Positions 25,986 through 33,147 of a stretch of DNA of 46,104 nucleotides are shown in pieces (the stretch's first letter is position 1; every line of letters starts with the position of its first letter). The notes under the pieces are model-generated. The model did no database searches, was not told the DNA's origin, and saw only the letters and a list, made by a program, of their open reading frames with translations. Source of the DNA: Streptomyces scabichelini (GTDB taxonomy: Bacteria; Actinomycetota; Actinomycetes; Streptomycetales; Streptomycetaceae); assembly GCF_011045015.1 (NCBI RefSeq), contig NZ_JAAKZY010000071.1:1-46104 (forward strand). Reading direction: 5' to 3'. Made by a program: the position numbers and the translations under genes.

Positions 25986-27183
25986 GAGGTTCGGGGCGGC
26001 CATCATGGCGCTGGCGACGGCGTTCGCTGTCGCCGCCTGCGGGTCGGACACCGACAACAACGCGGCGCCCGCCGCGCCCAGCTCGCACAGCGCGCACGCG
26101 GGCGGGTCATCGGCTCCACCGCAGCCGCTGCGCGCCGGCGAGCGGTTCGTCAAGCTGAAGATGGCCGAGGCCTACACGCCCGCGCCGCCGGAGGGCGCCA
26201 TGGACGAGTACCGGTGCCAGGTGCTCGATCCGGGCCTGACCAAGGAGGCGTTCCTGACCGGGACCCAGGTCATTCCGGACAACGCCGCCATCGCGCACCA
26301 CGGCATCGTGTACGCGGTGCCGCCGGGCGACGCTGCCGCGGTGCGCGAGCACGACGCGAAGACTCCCGGCCTCGGCTGGCAGTGTTTCGGCGGGACCGGC
26401 GTGAAGGGCACCGACGTGGAGGACGACGACGAGGGCGCCGACCCGGGCGCGGCGTGGGTGGACACCTGGGCGCCGGGCGCCACGGAGACGCTGCTCGACC
26501 AGGACGCCGGCTTCAAGCTGAAGCCGGGCAGCCTGATCATCTTCCAGATGCACTACAACCTGCTCGCGACCGACGGCAAGCCGGGCGGGTCGGACCGCTC
26601 GGCGGTGCGGCTGCGGCTGAAGGACGGCACGCCGCAGACCCGGGAACTCGAGACGTGGTCGCTCGATGCGCCGACCGACCTGCCCTGTGCCGCCGACGAG
26701 TCGGGTCCGCTCTGTGACCGAGCGGCCTCGATCGCGGACGTGACGAAGCGGTTCGGGCCGGAGGTCGGCGAATTCGCGGACGAGCAGGTGGAGGAGTGCA
26801 ACGAGGGCGGCGTGCCGAAGCCCGGTGACACCCAGTCCTGCGACCACGAGGTGGAGGAGCCGGTGACGGTGTTCGCCGGTTTCGGCCACATGCACATGCT
26901 CGGGCGGTCCATGAAGGTCGAACTCAACCCGGGCACGCCGAAGGCCAAGGTCCTGCTGGACGTGCCGCAGTTCGACTTCGACAACCAGCGGATGGTGAAG
27001 CTGCCGTCGCCGGTGGAGGTCGGTCCGGGGGACACGCTGCGGGTGACGTGTACGCACGACGCGGGGCTGCGCAAACAGCTGCCGCATCTGAAGAAGCTGC
27101 CGCCGCGCTACGTGGTGTGGGGCGACGGCACCGGCGACGAGATGTGCATTGGCATCATGTCGGTCTCCCCCCGCAAGTCCTGA
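25939..27183 (+). CDS. Copper type II (PHM/DBH-like) monooxygenase lipoprotein
   Basis: This 414-aa surface lipoprotein has a signal and lipobox at residues 22-34 (AVAAC, Cys34). All six copper ligands of peptidylglycine and dopamine monooxygenases can be placed. The CuH-type site is His120-His121 in IAHHGIVY with His205 in QMHYNL. The CuM-type site is His317 and His319 in GHMHMLG with Met402 in GDEMC. These enzymes hydroxylate C-H bonds using O2 and an external reductant. The spacing and paired-domain layout fit the family, though the true substrate is unknown. The ATG has AGGAGG 6 nt upstream and lies in the shared leader. A Rieske lipoprotein follows by 78 bp and may supply electrons. Confidence 0.9.
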   Translation: MAVDAAPTGKAPPGRLRFGAAIMALATAFAVAACGSDTDNNAAPAAPSSHSAHAGGSSAPPQPLRAGERFVKLKMAEAYTPAPPEGAMDEYRCQVLDPGLTKEAFLTGTQVIPDNAAIAHHGIVYAVPPGDAAAVREHDAKTPGLGWQCFGGTGVKGTDVEDDDEGADPGAAWVDTWAPGATETLLDQDAGFKLKPGSLIIFQMHYNLLATDGKPGGSDRSAVRLRLKDGTPQTRELETWSLDAPTDLPCAADESGPLCDRAASIADVTKRFGPEVGEFADEQVEECNEGGVPKPGDTQSCDHEVEEPVTVFAGFGHMHMLGRSMKVELNPGTPKAKVLLDVPQFDFDNQRMVKLPSPVEVGPGDTLRVTCTHDAGLRKQLPHLKKLPPRYVVWGDGTGDEMCIGIMSVSPRKS

Positions 27184-27194
27184 CGAAGCGTCGA

Positions 27195-27209
27195 ACGTGT
27201 GTGAGCTCA
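27195..27209 (+). repeat. 15-bp inverted repeat, left arm
   Basis: ACGTGTGTGAGCTCA, just after the monooxygenase stop, recurs inverted at 28288-28302. The two arms enclose the Rieske gene and a truncated hydrolase. Confidence 0.65.
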
Positions 27210-27261
27210 CTGAGGTCAACAAGCCGAAAAACACCACTGTTTGCGCTCAGGAGGCATCGTC

Positions 27262-27687
27262 TTGCCAGCTCCAACACGCCGCACGGTTGTCTGCGGCCTG
27301 CTAGCCGGTCTGGTCGCACCGGTTTCCCTGGCCGCCTGCTCGTCCGAGACACCCGCCGCCAACCCGCCCGCCGGAGGATCCTCCGGCTCCGGTGGCACGC
27401 CGTTGGCCAAGCTGGCCGACGTCCCGGTCGGCAGCGGGGCGATCGTGGATGGACCGTCAGGCAAAGTCCTGATCGTCCGGCCATCGGAGAACGAGGTCAA
27501 AGGGCTCAACCCGCTCTGCCCGCACGCGGGCGTCACCGTTTCCCAACCGGCTGGCGGGACCATCACGTGCCCCGGCCACGGCAGCGTCTTCGACGCCGCG
27601 ACCGGCGACCTGAAGAAAGGGCCGGCGACCACCGGCCTGATCCCGATCCCGGTGAAGATCAGCGGCGACTCAGTCGTGACCGCCTAG
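27262..27687 (+). CDS. Rieske [2Fe-2S] lipoprotein
   Basis: This 141-aa redox protein has an N-terminal TRR stretch (Tat-like, suggesting export in folded form) followed by a lipobox LAAC with Cys26. The Rieske cluster motifs are CPHAG (Cys86, His88) and CPGHG (Cys103, His106). It would be an exported single-electron carrier anchored to the membrane. The TTG at 27262 is chosen because AGGAGG lies 7 nt upstream and the signal then starts cleanly; the frame opens at 27241. It follows the copper monooxygenase in the same direction, a pairing that suggests electron transfer. Its 3' end overlaps the convergent hydrolase remnant by 18 bp. Confidence 0.92.
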   Translation: MPAPTRRTVVCGLLAGLVAPVSLAACSSETPAANPPAGGSSGSGGTPLAKLADVPVGSGAIVDGPSGKVLIVRPSENEVKGLNPLCPHAGVTVSQPAGGTITCPGHGSVFDAATGDLKKGPATTGLIPIPVKISGDSVVTA

Positions 27688-28290
27688 AAAGGTGTCGGCG
27701 GCCCGCCGGAAGTCGGCGGGCCGTTCGACCCAGGGATAGTGGCCGCACTGGTCGATCAGCACGACATCACCGTTCGGGAAAAGCCTCGCCAGCACCTTCA
27801 CCGCAGCGAGCCTTCCGGCCAGATCTTCCGGTGGCTGCACGCTGAAAAACGCCTGCGCCGCGGCGAGGTCGAACTTCCCCAGTTGTGCGTGCTTCTGTTC
27901 GGCTGCCGTCCAGGCGGCGTACCCCCATCGGGGCGCACGCCTGCTGCCAGGCATTGAACGCTGTCTCGTCGGACAGATCGGCGCCGCCTTGGAACGCGGC
28001 AACAGCTTTGTCGAACACCGGGTCGCCACTTCGTTCACCGATGCGTTCCGCCGCGTCGGCGGGCTCGTCTACCAGATAGGTGGACGGCGGCGTGACGAGA
28101 AGGAGTCGGGCGACCCGCCCCGGATACTGTGCCGCGTAGCTGATCGCGAGCCTGGTGCCGGCATCATGGCCGATGATGGTCAACCGCTCCTGCCCCAGAT
28201 GCTCGCGCAGCGACTCGACATCACGGGCTTGAGTCCAGTACGCGCCGCTTTCGGCTCGCTCCGGCTTTGGTGACTTGCCGACAGCTCTGA
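27670..28290 (-). pseudogene. Alpha/beta hydrolase, 5'-truncated and frameshifted
   Basis: It reads KSPKPERAES, DVESLREHLGQERLTIIGHD, then shifts frame near 27925 and ends with FPNGDVVLIDQCGHYPWVER. The nucleophile motif is GHDAG, with Asp in place of Ser, as in epoxide hydrolases and dehalogenases; the catalytic His is in CGHYPW. The first ~70 residues are missing, and the break coincides with the 15-bp inverted repeat at 28288. Confidence 0.82.
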
Positions 28291-28302
28291 GCTCACACAC
28301 GT
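28288..28302 (-). repeat. 15-bp inverted repeat, right arm
   Basis: TGAGCTCACACACGT is the reverse complement of 27195-27209. It marks the exact point where the hydrolase pseudogene loses similarity to its family. The 169 bp from here to 28471 hold nothing I can identify. Confidence 0.65.
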
Positions 28303-28471
28303 CCGCACTGAACTCACACCCGTGCGGCGTCGTGGCAGTCGGACGGGCGGTGACGTGGGCGGCTGCAGGCGGACCCGGCAGCGGAGCGGTCGATCACGCC
28401 GAGCGGATCGGCCCGGAGCGGTGCGGCTGGGAACTACGGTCGCGCCCCCGACGGACGCGCGAGACGAAGCG

Positions 28472-29137
28472 CTAAATCGGCCGGGTGAGTCTCAGGTCGT
28501 AGGCGAGGATGACGGCCTGGATCCGGTCCCGTGCGCCGATCTTGGCGAGGACCCGCCCGACGTGGGTCTTCACCGTCGACTCCGACAGCGTGAACCGTTG
28601 CGCGATCTCGCCGTTGGTGAGGCCGTGGCCGATGGCGACGAGGATCTCGCGCTCGCGGCCGGTCAGGGAGTCCAGCCGGGGATCCTCCCGCACGGGCCCG
28701 CAGAGGTCATCGCCGAGCCGGTCGGCGAACGCGTCGAGCAGCCGCCGAGTCAGCGCCGGCGCGATCACCGCGTCCCCGGCGGCGACGGCCCGGATGCCGG
28801 CGAGCAGCTCCTCCGGGCGGATGTCCTTCAGCAGGAAACCGCTCGCCCCGGCCCGCAGCGCGGCGAGCGCGTACCGGTCCACGTCGAACGTCGTCAGCAC
28901 CAGGATCCGCGAACGCCCACCGGCGGCGACGATGCGCCGGGTGGCCTCGATCCCGTCGACGCCCGGCATGGGGATGTCCATCAGCACCACGTCGGGATGC
29001 AGCTCGGTGGTCCACCGAACGGCCTCGGCGCCGTTCTCGGCCTCGCCGACGATCTCGGTGTCGGGGGTGCTCTCCAGCAGCATGCGAAACCCGAAGCGCT
29101 GCAGCGGCTGGGCGTCCACCACGAGCACAGAGTTCAT
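28472..29137 (-). CDS. NarL-family response regulator lacking one acidic residue
   Basis: This 221-aa regulator has a receiver domain with phosphorylation site Asp54 in VLMDIPMPG, Thr82 and Lys104 in LLKD, followed by a LuxR-type helix-turn-helix (LTGREREILVAIGHGLTNGE, then STVKTHVGRVLAKI). The metal-binding acidic pair is Asp8-Ala9 (VVDAQ) rather than Asp-Asp, and the usual MDIRMPG is MDIPMPG. Mg-dependent phosphorylation may therefore be impaired. The cognate histidine kinase just upstream is truncated and interrupted by a 64-bp insertion, so the regulator now appears to be an orphan drifting in sequence. Its start overlaps the 3' end of the kinase. Confidence 0.9.
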   Translation of the reverse strand: MNSVLVVDAQPLQRFGFRMLLESTPDTEIVGEAENGAEAVRWTTELHPDVVLMDIPMPGVDGIEATRRIVAAGGRSRILVLTTFDVDRYALAALRAGASGFLLKDIRPEELLAGIRAVAAGDAVIAPALTRRLLDAFADRLGDDLCGPVREDPRLDSLTGREREILVAIGHGLTNGEIAQRFTLSESTVKTHVGRVLAKIGARDRIQAVILAYDLRLTRPI

Positions 29138-29139
29138 GA

Positions 29140-29522
29140 ATGGCTGCCTTCAGGGTCGCGTAGACGGTCCAGCCGCCGTCCGATGCGGGGCCGACGCTGA
29201 CCGTGCCGCCGTAGAGCGCGGCGCGTTCGGCCGTGCCGGCGAGGCCGAGACCCGCGTCGCCCGGCGATGCCTACTTCCTACCGAGCGAACCTGAGACGAC
29301 TGTTAAAACGGCGCTCAGGCCGGTTGGCCGCCGGCGCGGGTTCGTCGTCGGGCGGGCCGCTGTCGTGCACGACGATGTGGACCTGGCAGGAGTCGGCCGC
29401 CAGGCTCAGGTCGACGGTGGTGCGCGGGCCGGCGTGCTTGAGGGCGTTGGTCAGGGCCTCCTGCACGATGCGGAGGGCGGCCAGTTGCACGCCGAGGTCC
29501 AGCCGGTCGGGGCTGCCGGATC
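29140..29522 (-). pseudogene. NarL-type sensor kinase C-terminus, interrupted
   Basis: The ATPase part is readable: LGVQLAALRIVQEALTNALK (N-box), VVHDSGPPDDEPAP, then 64 bp of foreign sequence, then GDAGLGLAGTAERAALYGG. Removing 70 bp (64-bp element plus one 6-bp duplicate) joins PAP directly to GDAGLGLAG in frame. The N-terminal sensor and dimerisation part is missing beyond about 29522, where unrelated sequence begins. Confidence 0.88.
29267..29330 (-). mobile_element. 64-bp miniature element, copy D, with 6-bp target duplication
   Basis: The element (on the minus strand CGGCCAACCGG to AAGTAGGCAT) is 62/64 identical to copy B. It is bounded by direct repeats CCGGCG at 29261-29266 and 29331-29336. 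It contains the inverted repeat CCTGAG/CTCAGG and only weakly similar ends (GCC-AC motifs). Precise removal restores the histidine-kinase frame, the classical sign of insertion. It is too short to encode a protein and would depend on a transposase supplied in trans. Confidence 0.85.
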
Positions 29523-29673
29523 GCAATCATTGCAACAGCCGATTTCGCAGCGCTCGGATCTCGTGCTTCAGGGCGACGTTCGACTCCTTGCGGTGCTCGA
29601 TGATCACGCTTGTCTCGATCGGGGCTGGGAGACACTTGCGCACGGAAGCAGCCGAGGCTCCTCGGAAATAGCT
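29523..29673 (-). other. Unidentified coding fragment
   Basis: One minus-strand frame reads SVIIEHRKESNVALKHEIRA and LRNRLLQ before a stop at the edge of the kinase remnant. The charged helical pattern resembles the C-terminal ends of small transposon-associated proteins, but I cannot name the family. It ends at the left terminus of the IS1380-like element. Confidence 0.35.
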
Positions 29674-31043
29674 CTAGCCTCGGGCTTTCATGAGTGCCGG
29701 CAGACTGTCCAGCAGTCGATCACGCAAGCAGAAAGTTCCTCTGACCAGCGAGAATAAGGATTCTTGAGGCTCTTGTTCCAGACGGCCCGCAAGTCCGGTC
29801 TGGATACGGCGATATCGACGGCTCTGGCGCGCTGGCGCAAGCCGCGTGCGGTCCACGATCCGGGGAAGATGCTGCTGGACGTGGCCCTCGCGGTCGCGCT
29901 CGGCGGGGACTGCCTGGCCGATGTGGCGATGCTGCGGGCCGAGCCGGTCGTGTTCGCTTCCGACCCGACCGTCTCGCGCCTGATCGACGCACTCGCCGCA
30001 GGCGGTGCCCGATCTCTGGCGGCGATCCGTGCTGCCCGCACCGAAGTACGCACCCGTGTCTGGAAGTTGGCGGGCAAGGCGGCCCCGGACGCCGACGGGC
30101 AGGTGACCGTGGACCTGGACGGCGTACTCGTGCTGTCCCACTCTGAGAAGCAGGATGCGACGCCAACCTGGAAGAAGACCTTCGGCCACCATCCGCTCAT
30201 CGGCTTCGTCGACCACGGTTCGGGCGGCTCCGGGGGAGCCGGTCGCCGCACTACTGCGGCCCGGCAACGCGGGCTCCAACACCGCCGCCGATCACATCGT
30301 CACCACCAGGCTCGCCCTGGCGCAGCTGCCGAAGACGTATCGGCGTGGACACCGAACGCTGATCCGCACCGATTCCGGCGGCGGCACCCACGAGTTCGTG
30401 GCCTGGCTCGCGCAGCGCGGCCGGTGGCTGTCTTACTCGGTCGGCATGACTATCACTGACGCCATCCACCAGGCCGCCCTCAAGGTCCCCGCCTCGGCCT
30501 GGACGCCGGCCGTCGAGCCCGGCGGCGACGTTCGCGACGGAGCCTGGGTCGCCGAACTCGACGGCGTCGTCCTCAAGGGTTGGCCGCGGAGGATGCGGCT
30601 GATCGCGCGCAAGGAACGACCGCACCCCGGCGCCCAGTTGCGCCTCACCGACGCCGACGGCCTGCGCCTCACCGCGTTCGCCACCAACACCACCAGTGTT
30701 CCGATCGCCGCCCTGGAACTGCGCCACCGCCAACGGGCAAGAGCCGAGGACCGCATCCGAAACGCCCGCGCCACCGGCCTGCGCAACCTGCCCCTCCACG
30801 ACACCGCGCAGAACCAGATCTGGCTGGAGATCATCCAGATCGCCCTCGACCTGCTCGCTTGGATGCCCATGCTCGCCCTGAACGGCGCCGCCCGACTCTG
30901 GGAGCCCCGTCGCCTGCGGCTTCGCCTGTTCTCCGCCGCCGCCCAGCTCGTCACCACCGCCCGCAGACAGCACCTCAGAACGAGCAGCGATCCGGTGGAA
31001 GGGCCGAGGTGTTGACCCCTGTCGCGAAAAACGTGAACGCTCA
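29674..31043 (+). mobile_element. IS1380-family element at the right edge of the island
   Basis: The left terminus (AGCCTCGGGCTTTCATGAGTG near 29674) resembles that of the IS1380 remnant at 13966. The right terminus near 31020-31043 (TCGCGAAAAACGTGAACG) is similar in inverted form. The transposase inside is frameshifted and lacks its normal N-terminus, so the element is probably immobile. Confidence 0.65.
29764..31015 (+). pseudogene. IS1380-family transposase, frameshifted
   Basis: It is recognisable from ARKSGLDTAISTALARWRKP through CLADVAMLRAEP, the DDE-region VTVDLDGVLVLSHSEKQ, RTDSGGGTHEFVAWLA and the C-terminal QNQIWLEIIQIALDLLAWMP. The two parts are in different frames. The shift lies at about 30236 in GGGGG, where four G would restore GEPVAALLRPGNAGSN. 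The first ~40 residues are absent or replaced. It may be a true pseudogene or a homopolymer error in an otherwise decayed element. Confidence 0.88.
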
Positions 31044-31388
31044 GGGGGAGAATGTCCTCCTAGTGCTCAAACGAGTGCTATCTGAACACCGCTGTTCGAA
31101 GTGTTCACGCCGTGCACCAGCACCCACCAGGCCCCTCGGCCAACTGCCGCCTCCGCCGCTGCAGCACCCCATCCATGGACGTGGCATGGGATCCATTGTC
31201 GCTCCAGACAGGGTGCGCCGTTGAGGTCGATCCCAGCGATTGTCCTGGCGGATTCATCGTCGCCAATCCGGGTCATCCACCGCGTGACCGTCCGCCACCG
31301 GTGACGCGGTCCGGTGTCGATGCCGCCCCGGCGAGGGCGGTGCACTTCCGGACCACGCCGTCCTGCGATGAGGGCAGGAGCAAGCTCC
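31044..31388. other. No confident gene; possible coding scrap on the minus strand
   Basis: A minus-strand frame reads TRWMTRIGDDESARTIAGID and then APCLERQWIPCHVHGWG. It looks protein-like but I recognise no family, and the frame has no sensible start. The stretch lies between the IS1380 right end and the next chromosomal gene and probably marks the old insertion point. Confidence 0.35.
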
Positions 31389-31889
31389 TCAGTTCCAGCC
31401 GGGTTCGACGGGCACGCGGCAGCGCACCTGCTTCCCGATTGCCGACCGCCGGACGTGCCATCCCGGCGCGAGGAGGTCGACCAGCCCGAGCCCACGCCCG
31501 GTCTCCGCCTCCGCGCTGTCGAGCATCGTCGCTCGGCGCCTGGGCAGGGTGCCGGGGTCCGGGTCGTGGACGTTCACCGCGACGCCGTGCGACGTCACGT
31601 ACACCTCGACCACGAGCGGCACGTAATCGCCGTACGCCCGTACCGAGTTGCCGACGAGTTCGGAGAGTACGAGCTGCGCGGAGTCGACGGTGTCGGACTC
31701 CACGCCCTGTGCCAGCAGTTCAGTACTCGTCAATTGCCGTACGGCGGAGAGGTTCTGGTGCGAGCCGCAAACGTGTGCGGCGAAGCCGTGGGGGCGGGAG
31801 CGGACGTAGAAGCCGGGGGTGGTTCGTCCATGGGGTGCGGTGGCCGTGGCGGCGTCGAGGAGCGTGATGAGGGGTGGGGTGGGTTGCAT
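31389..31889 (-). CDS. ATP-binding protein of the anti-sigma (HATPase_c_2) type, second copy
   Basis: This 166-aa GHKL-fold ATPase resembles the one at 8213: N-box ELVGNSVRAYG (about 76-86), VHDPDPG and lid TGRGLGLVDLLA. The ATG at 31889 has GGAGG 7 nt upstream; the frame upstream of it is unrelated. It is divergent from an XRE-DUF5753/DUF397 pair across 148 bp, repeating the cassette layout found 23 kb away on the other side of the mobile island. Its partner is unknown. Confidence 0.88.
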   Translation of the reverse strand: MQPTPPLITLLDAATATAPHGRTTPGFYVRSRPHGFAAHVCGSHQNLSAVRQLTSTELLAQGVESDTVDSAQLVLSELVGNSVRAYGDYVPLVVEVYVTSHGVAVNVHDPDPGTLPRRRATMLDSAEAETGRGLGLVDLLAPGWHVRRSAIGKQVRCRVPVEPGWN

Positions 31890-31988
31890 GGCGCGGCCTC
31901 CTTGGCGGGCGGTTGGAACTGCCCCAGCTTCAGCCACAGGCGATCCTTTCTCCCTGAGGTAGAAAACTTCCAACCCGAAGGAGTGAAG

Positions 31989-32018
31989 TTCTCGCGACGG
32001 TGTGCGATCTTCTCGCGA
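31989..32018. promoter_or_regulatory. Direct repeats TTCTCGCGA, candidate XRE operator
   Basis: TTCTCGCGA occurs at 31989-31997 and 32010-32018, 21 bp apart centre to centre, that is two helical turns. They sit 20-50 bp before the XRE start, so a dimer bound on one face of the helix could block transcription. The role is inferred from spacing and position. Confidence 0.55.
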
Positions 32019-32037
32019 GCATTGCCAAACTCCGCGT

Positions 32038-32904
32038 ATGCCCAACTCACCGCTCGTACCGACCGTTCGACGCCGCCGACTGGGCGCGAGCCTTCGGCGC
32101 CTTCGTAATGAAGCGGGGATGACGCTCGACGCCGCTGCCGGCGCCATGGGCTGGAGGGCACCGAAGCTCTCGAAGATCGAGGGCGCCACCCAGTCGATCA
32201 GACCCGCAGATGTGGGCTCCCTGCTGACGGTCTACGGCGTGGAAGACACCCGGGTGAGGGACGCTCTGGGCGCCCTGGCGCGAGACGCCGGGAAGAAGGG
32301 CTGGTGGCAGACGTACAGCGCGATCGTGTCTCCCACCTACGCCGATTACATCTCCCTGGAAACAGATGCCGAGACGATCTGCGCGTGGTCCCCGCTGGTT
32401 GTGCCGGGCCTGCTGCAGACAGCTGCCTACGCGCGCGAGACGATCGCCGGCGTGACGACGTCACGCACCCCCGAAGAGGTCACCGCCCTGGCGGAGGTAC
32501 GGATGGCCCGGCAGTCCGTACTCTCCCGTCCGGGGACGGCTCCGGAACTGTGGGCCATCGTCCACGAGGCAGCGCTGCACCAGCGCTTCGCCGTGCGTCC
32601 CCCAACCATGCGTGAGCAACTCCGGCGGCTCCTCGACGTGTCGGAGATGCCGAACGTCACCGTTCAGTTGATGCCGCCGGACTCCACCGCGCACCCTGGT
32701 GTGGTGGGCGGCTTCACCCTGACCGGATTTCCCCAACCCATGCCGTCAGTAGTGCTCTTGGAAAACCTCAGCGGCGCGACGTACGTTGAGGGCGACGACG
32801 CGACGCCCTTCGCCAAGGCCTTCGAACGCATCCGTGCGACGGCGCTTCCCGTGGAGGACTCGCTCGCGAGGATCGCCGAGTTGGAAGAGGGCCACCGGAA
32901 GTGA
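32038..32904 (+). CDS. XRE-family regulator with DUF5753 domain, second copy
   Basis: This 288-aa protein has an N-terminal helix-turn-helix (about 13-65, GMTLDAAAGAMGWRAPKLSKIE) and a DUF5753 domain with GWWQTYSAI, LVVPGLLQTAAYARETI, VTVQLMPPDS and a C-terminal VVLLENLSGATYVEGDD-like run. The ATG at 32038 is the first in-frame start after the direct repeats and has no evident ribosome site, so the transcript may be leaderless. It overlaps the DUF397 gene by 4 bp (GTGA). It is the same type of regulator as the one at 8896 but clearly divergent. Confidence 0.92.
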   Translation: MPNSPLVPTVRRRRLGASLRRLRNEAGMTLDAAAGAMGWRAPKLSKIEGATQSIRPADVGSLLTVYGVEDTRVRDALGALARDAGKKGWWQTYSAIVSPTYADYISLETDAETICAWSPLVVPGLLQTAAYARETIAGVTTSRTPEEVTALAEVRMARQSVLSRPGTAPELWAIVHEAALHQRFAVRPPTMREQLRRLLDVSEMPNVTVQLMPPDSTAHPGVVGGFTLTGFPQPMPSVVLLENLSGATYVEGDDATPFAKAFERIRATALPVEDSLARIAELEEGHRK

Positions 32905-33110
32905 CCGATCCCAAAGCTGCGCTGTACGCATGCGACTTCACCAGGGCGATATGGCGGAAGGCATCCGCCAGCGGCGCGGAACACGACTGCGTCGAGGTCG
33001 CCGACAACATCCCCACCCTCGTCCCCGTCCGCGACAGCAAGCGCCCCACCGGCCCAGTGATCACCTTCACCGCCCGCGCCTGGCGCACCTTCATCTCCCA
33101 CCTGGACTGA
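32901..33110 (+). CDS. DUF397 protein, second copy
   Basis: This 69-aa protein is nearly all DUF397 (TRAIWRKASASGAEHDCVEV, then VPVRDSKRPTGPVITFTARA). It starts with GTG overlapping the stop of the XRE gene, so the two are translationally coupled. Unlike its counterpart at 9773 it has no His/Pro-rich extension. Proteins of this type are thought to modulate the DUF5753 regulator beside them. Confidence 0.92.
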   Translation: MTDPKAALYACDFTRAIWRKASASGAEHDCVEVADNIPTLVPVRDSKRPTGPVITFTARAWRTFISHLD

Positions 33111-33147
33111 ACGCGACGGCGCCCGGAGATCCAACGCGGGCAACCGC

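Noticed and set aside
29764..31015. Programmed frameshift in the IS1380 transposase
   Set aside because: IS1380 elements are not known to me to use one; a single extra G in a G run, with a decayed N-terminus, fits mutation better.
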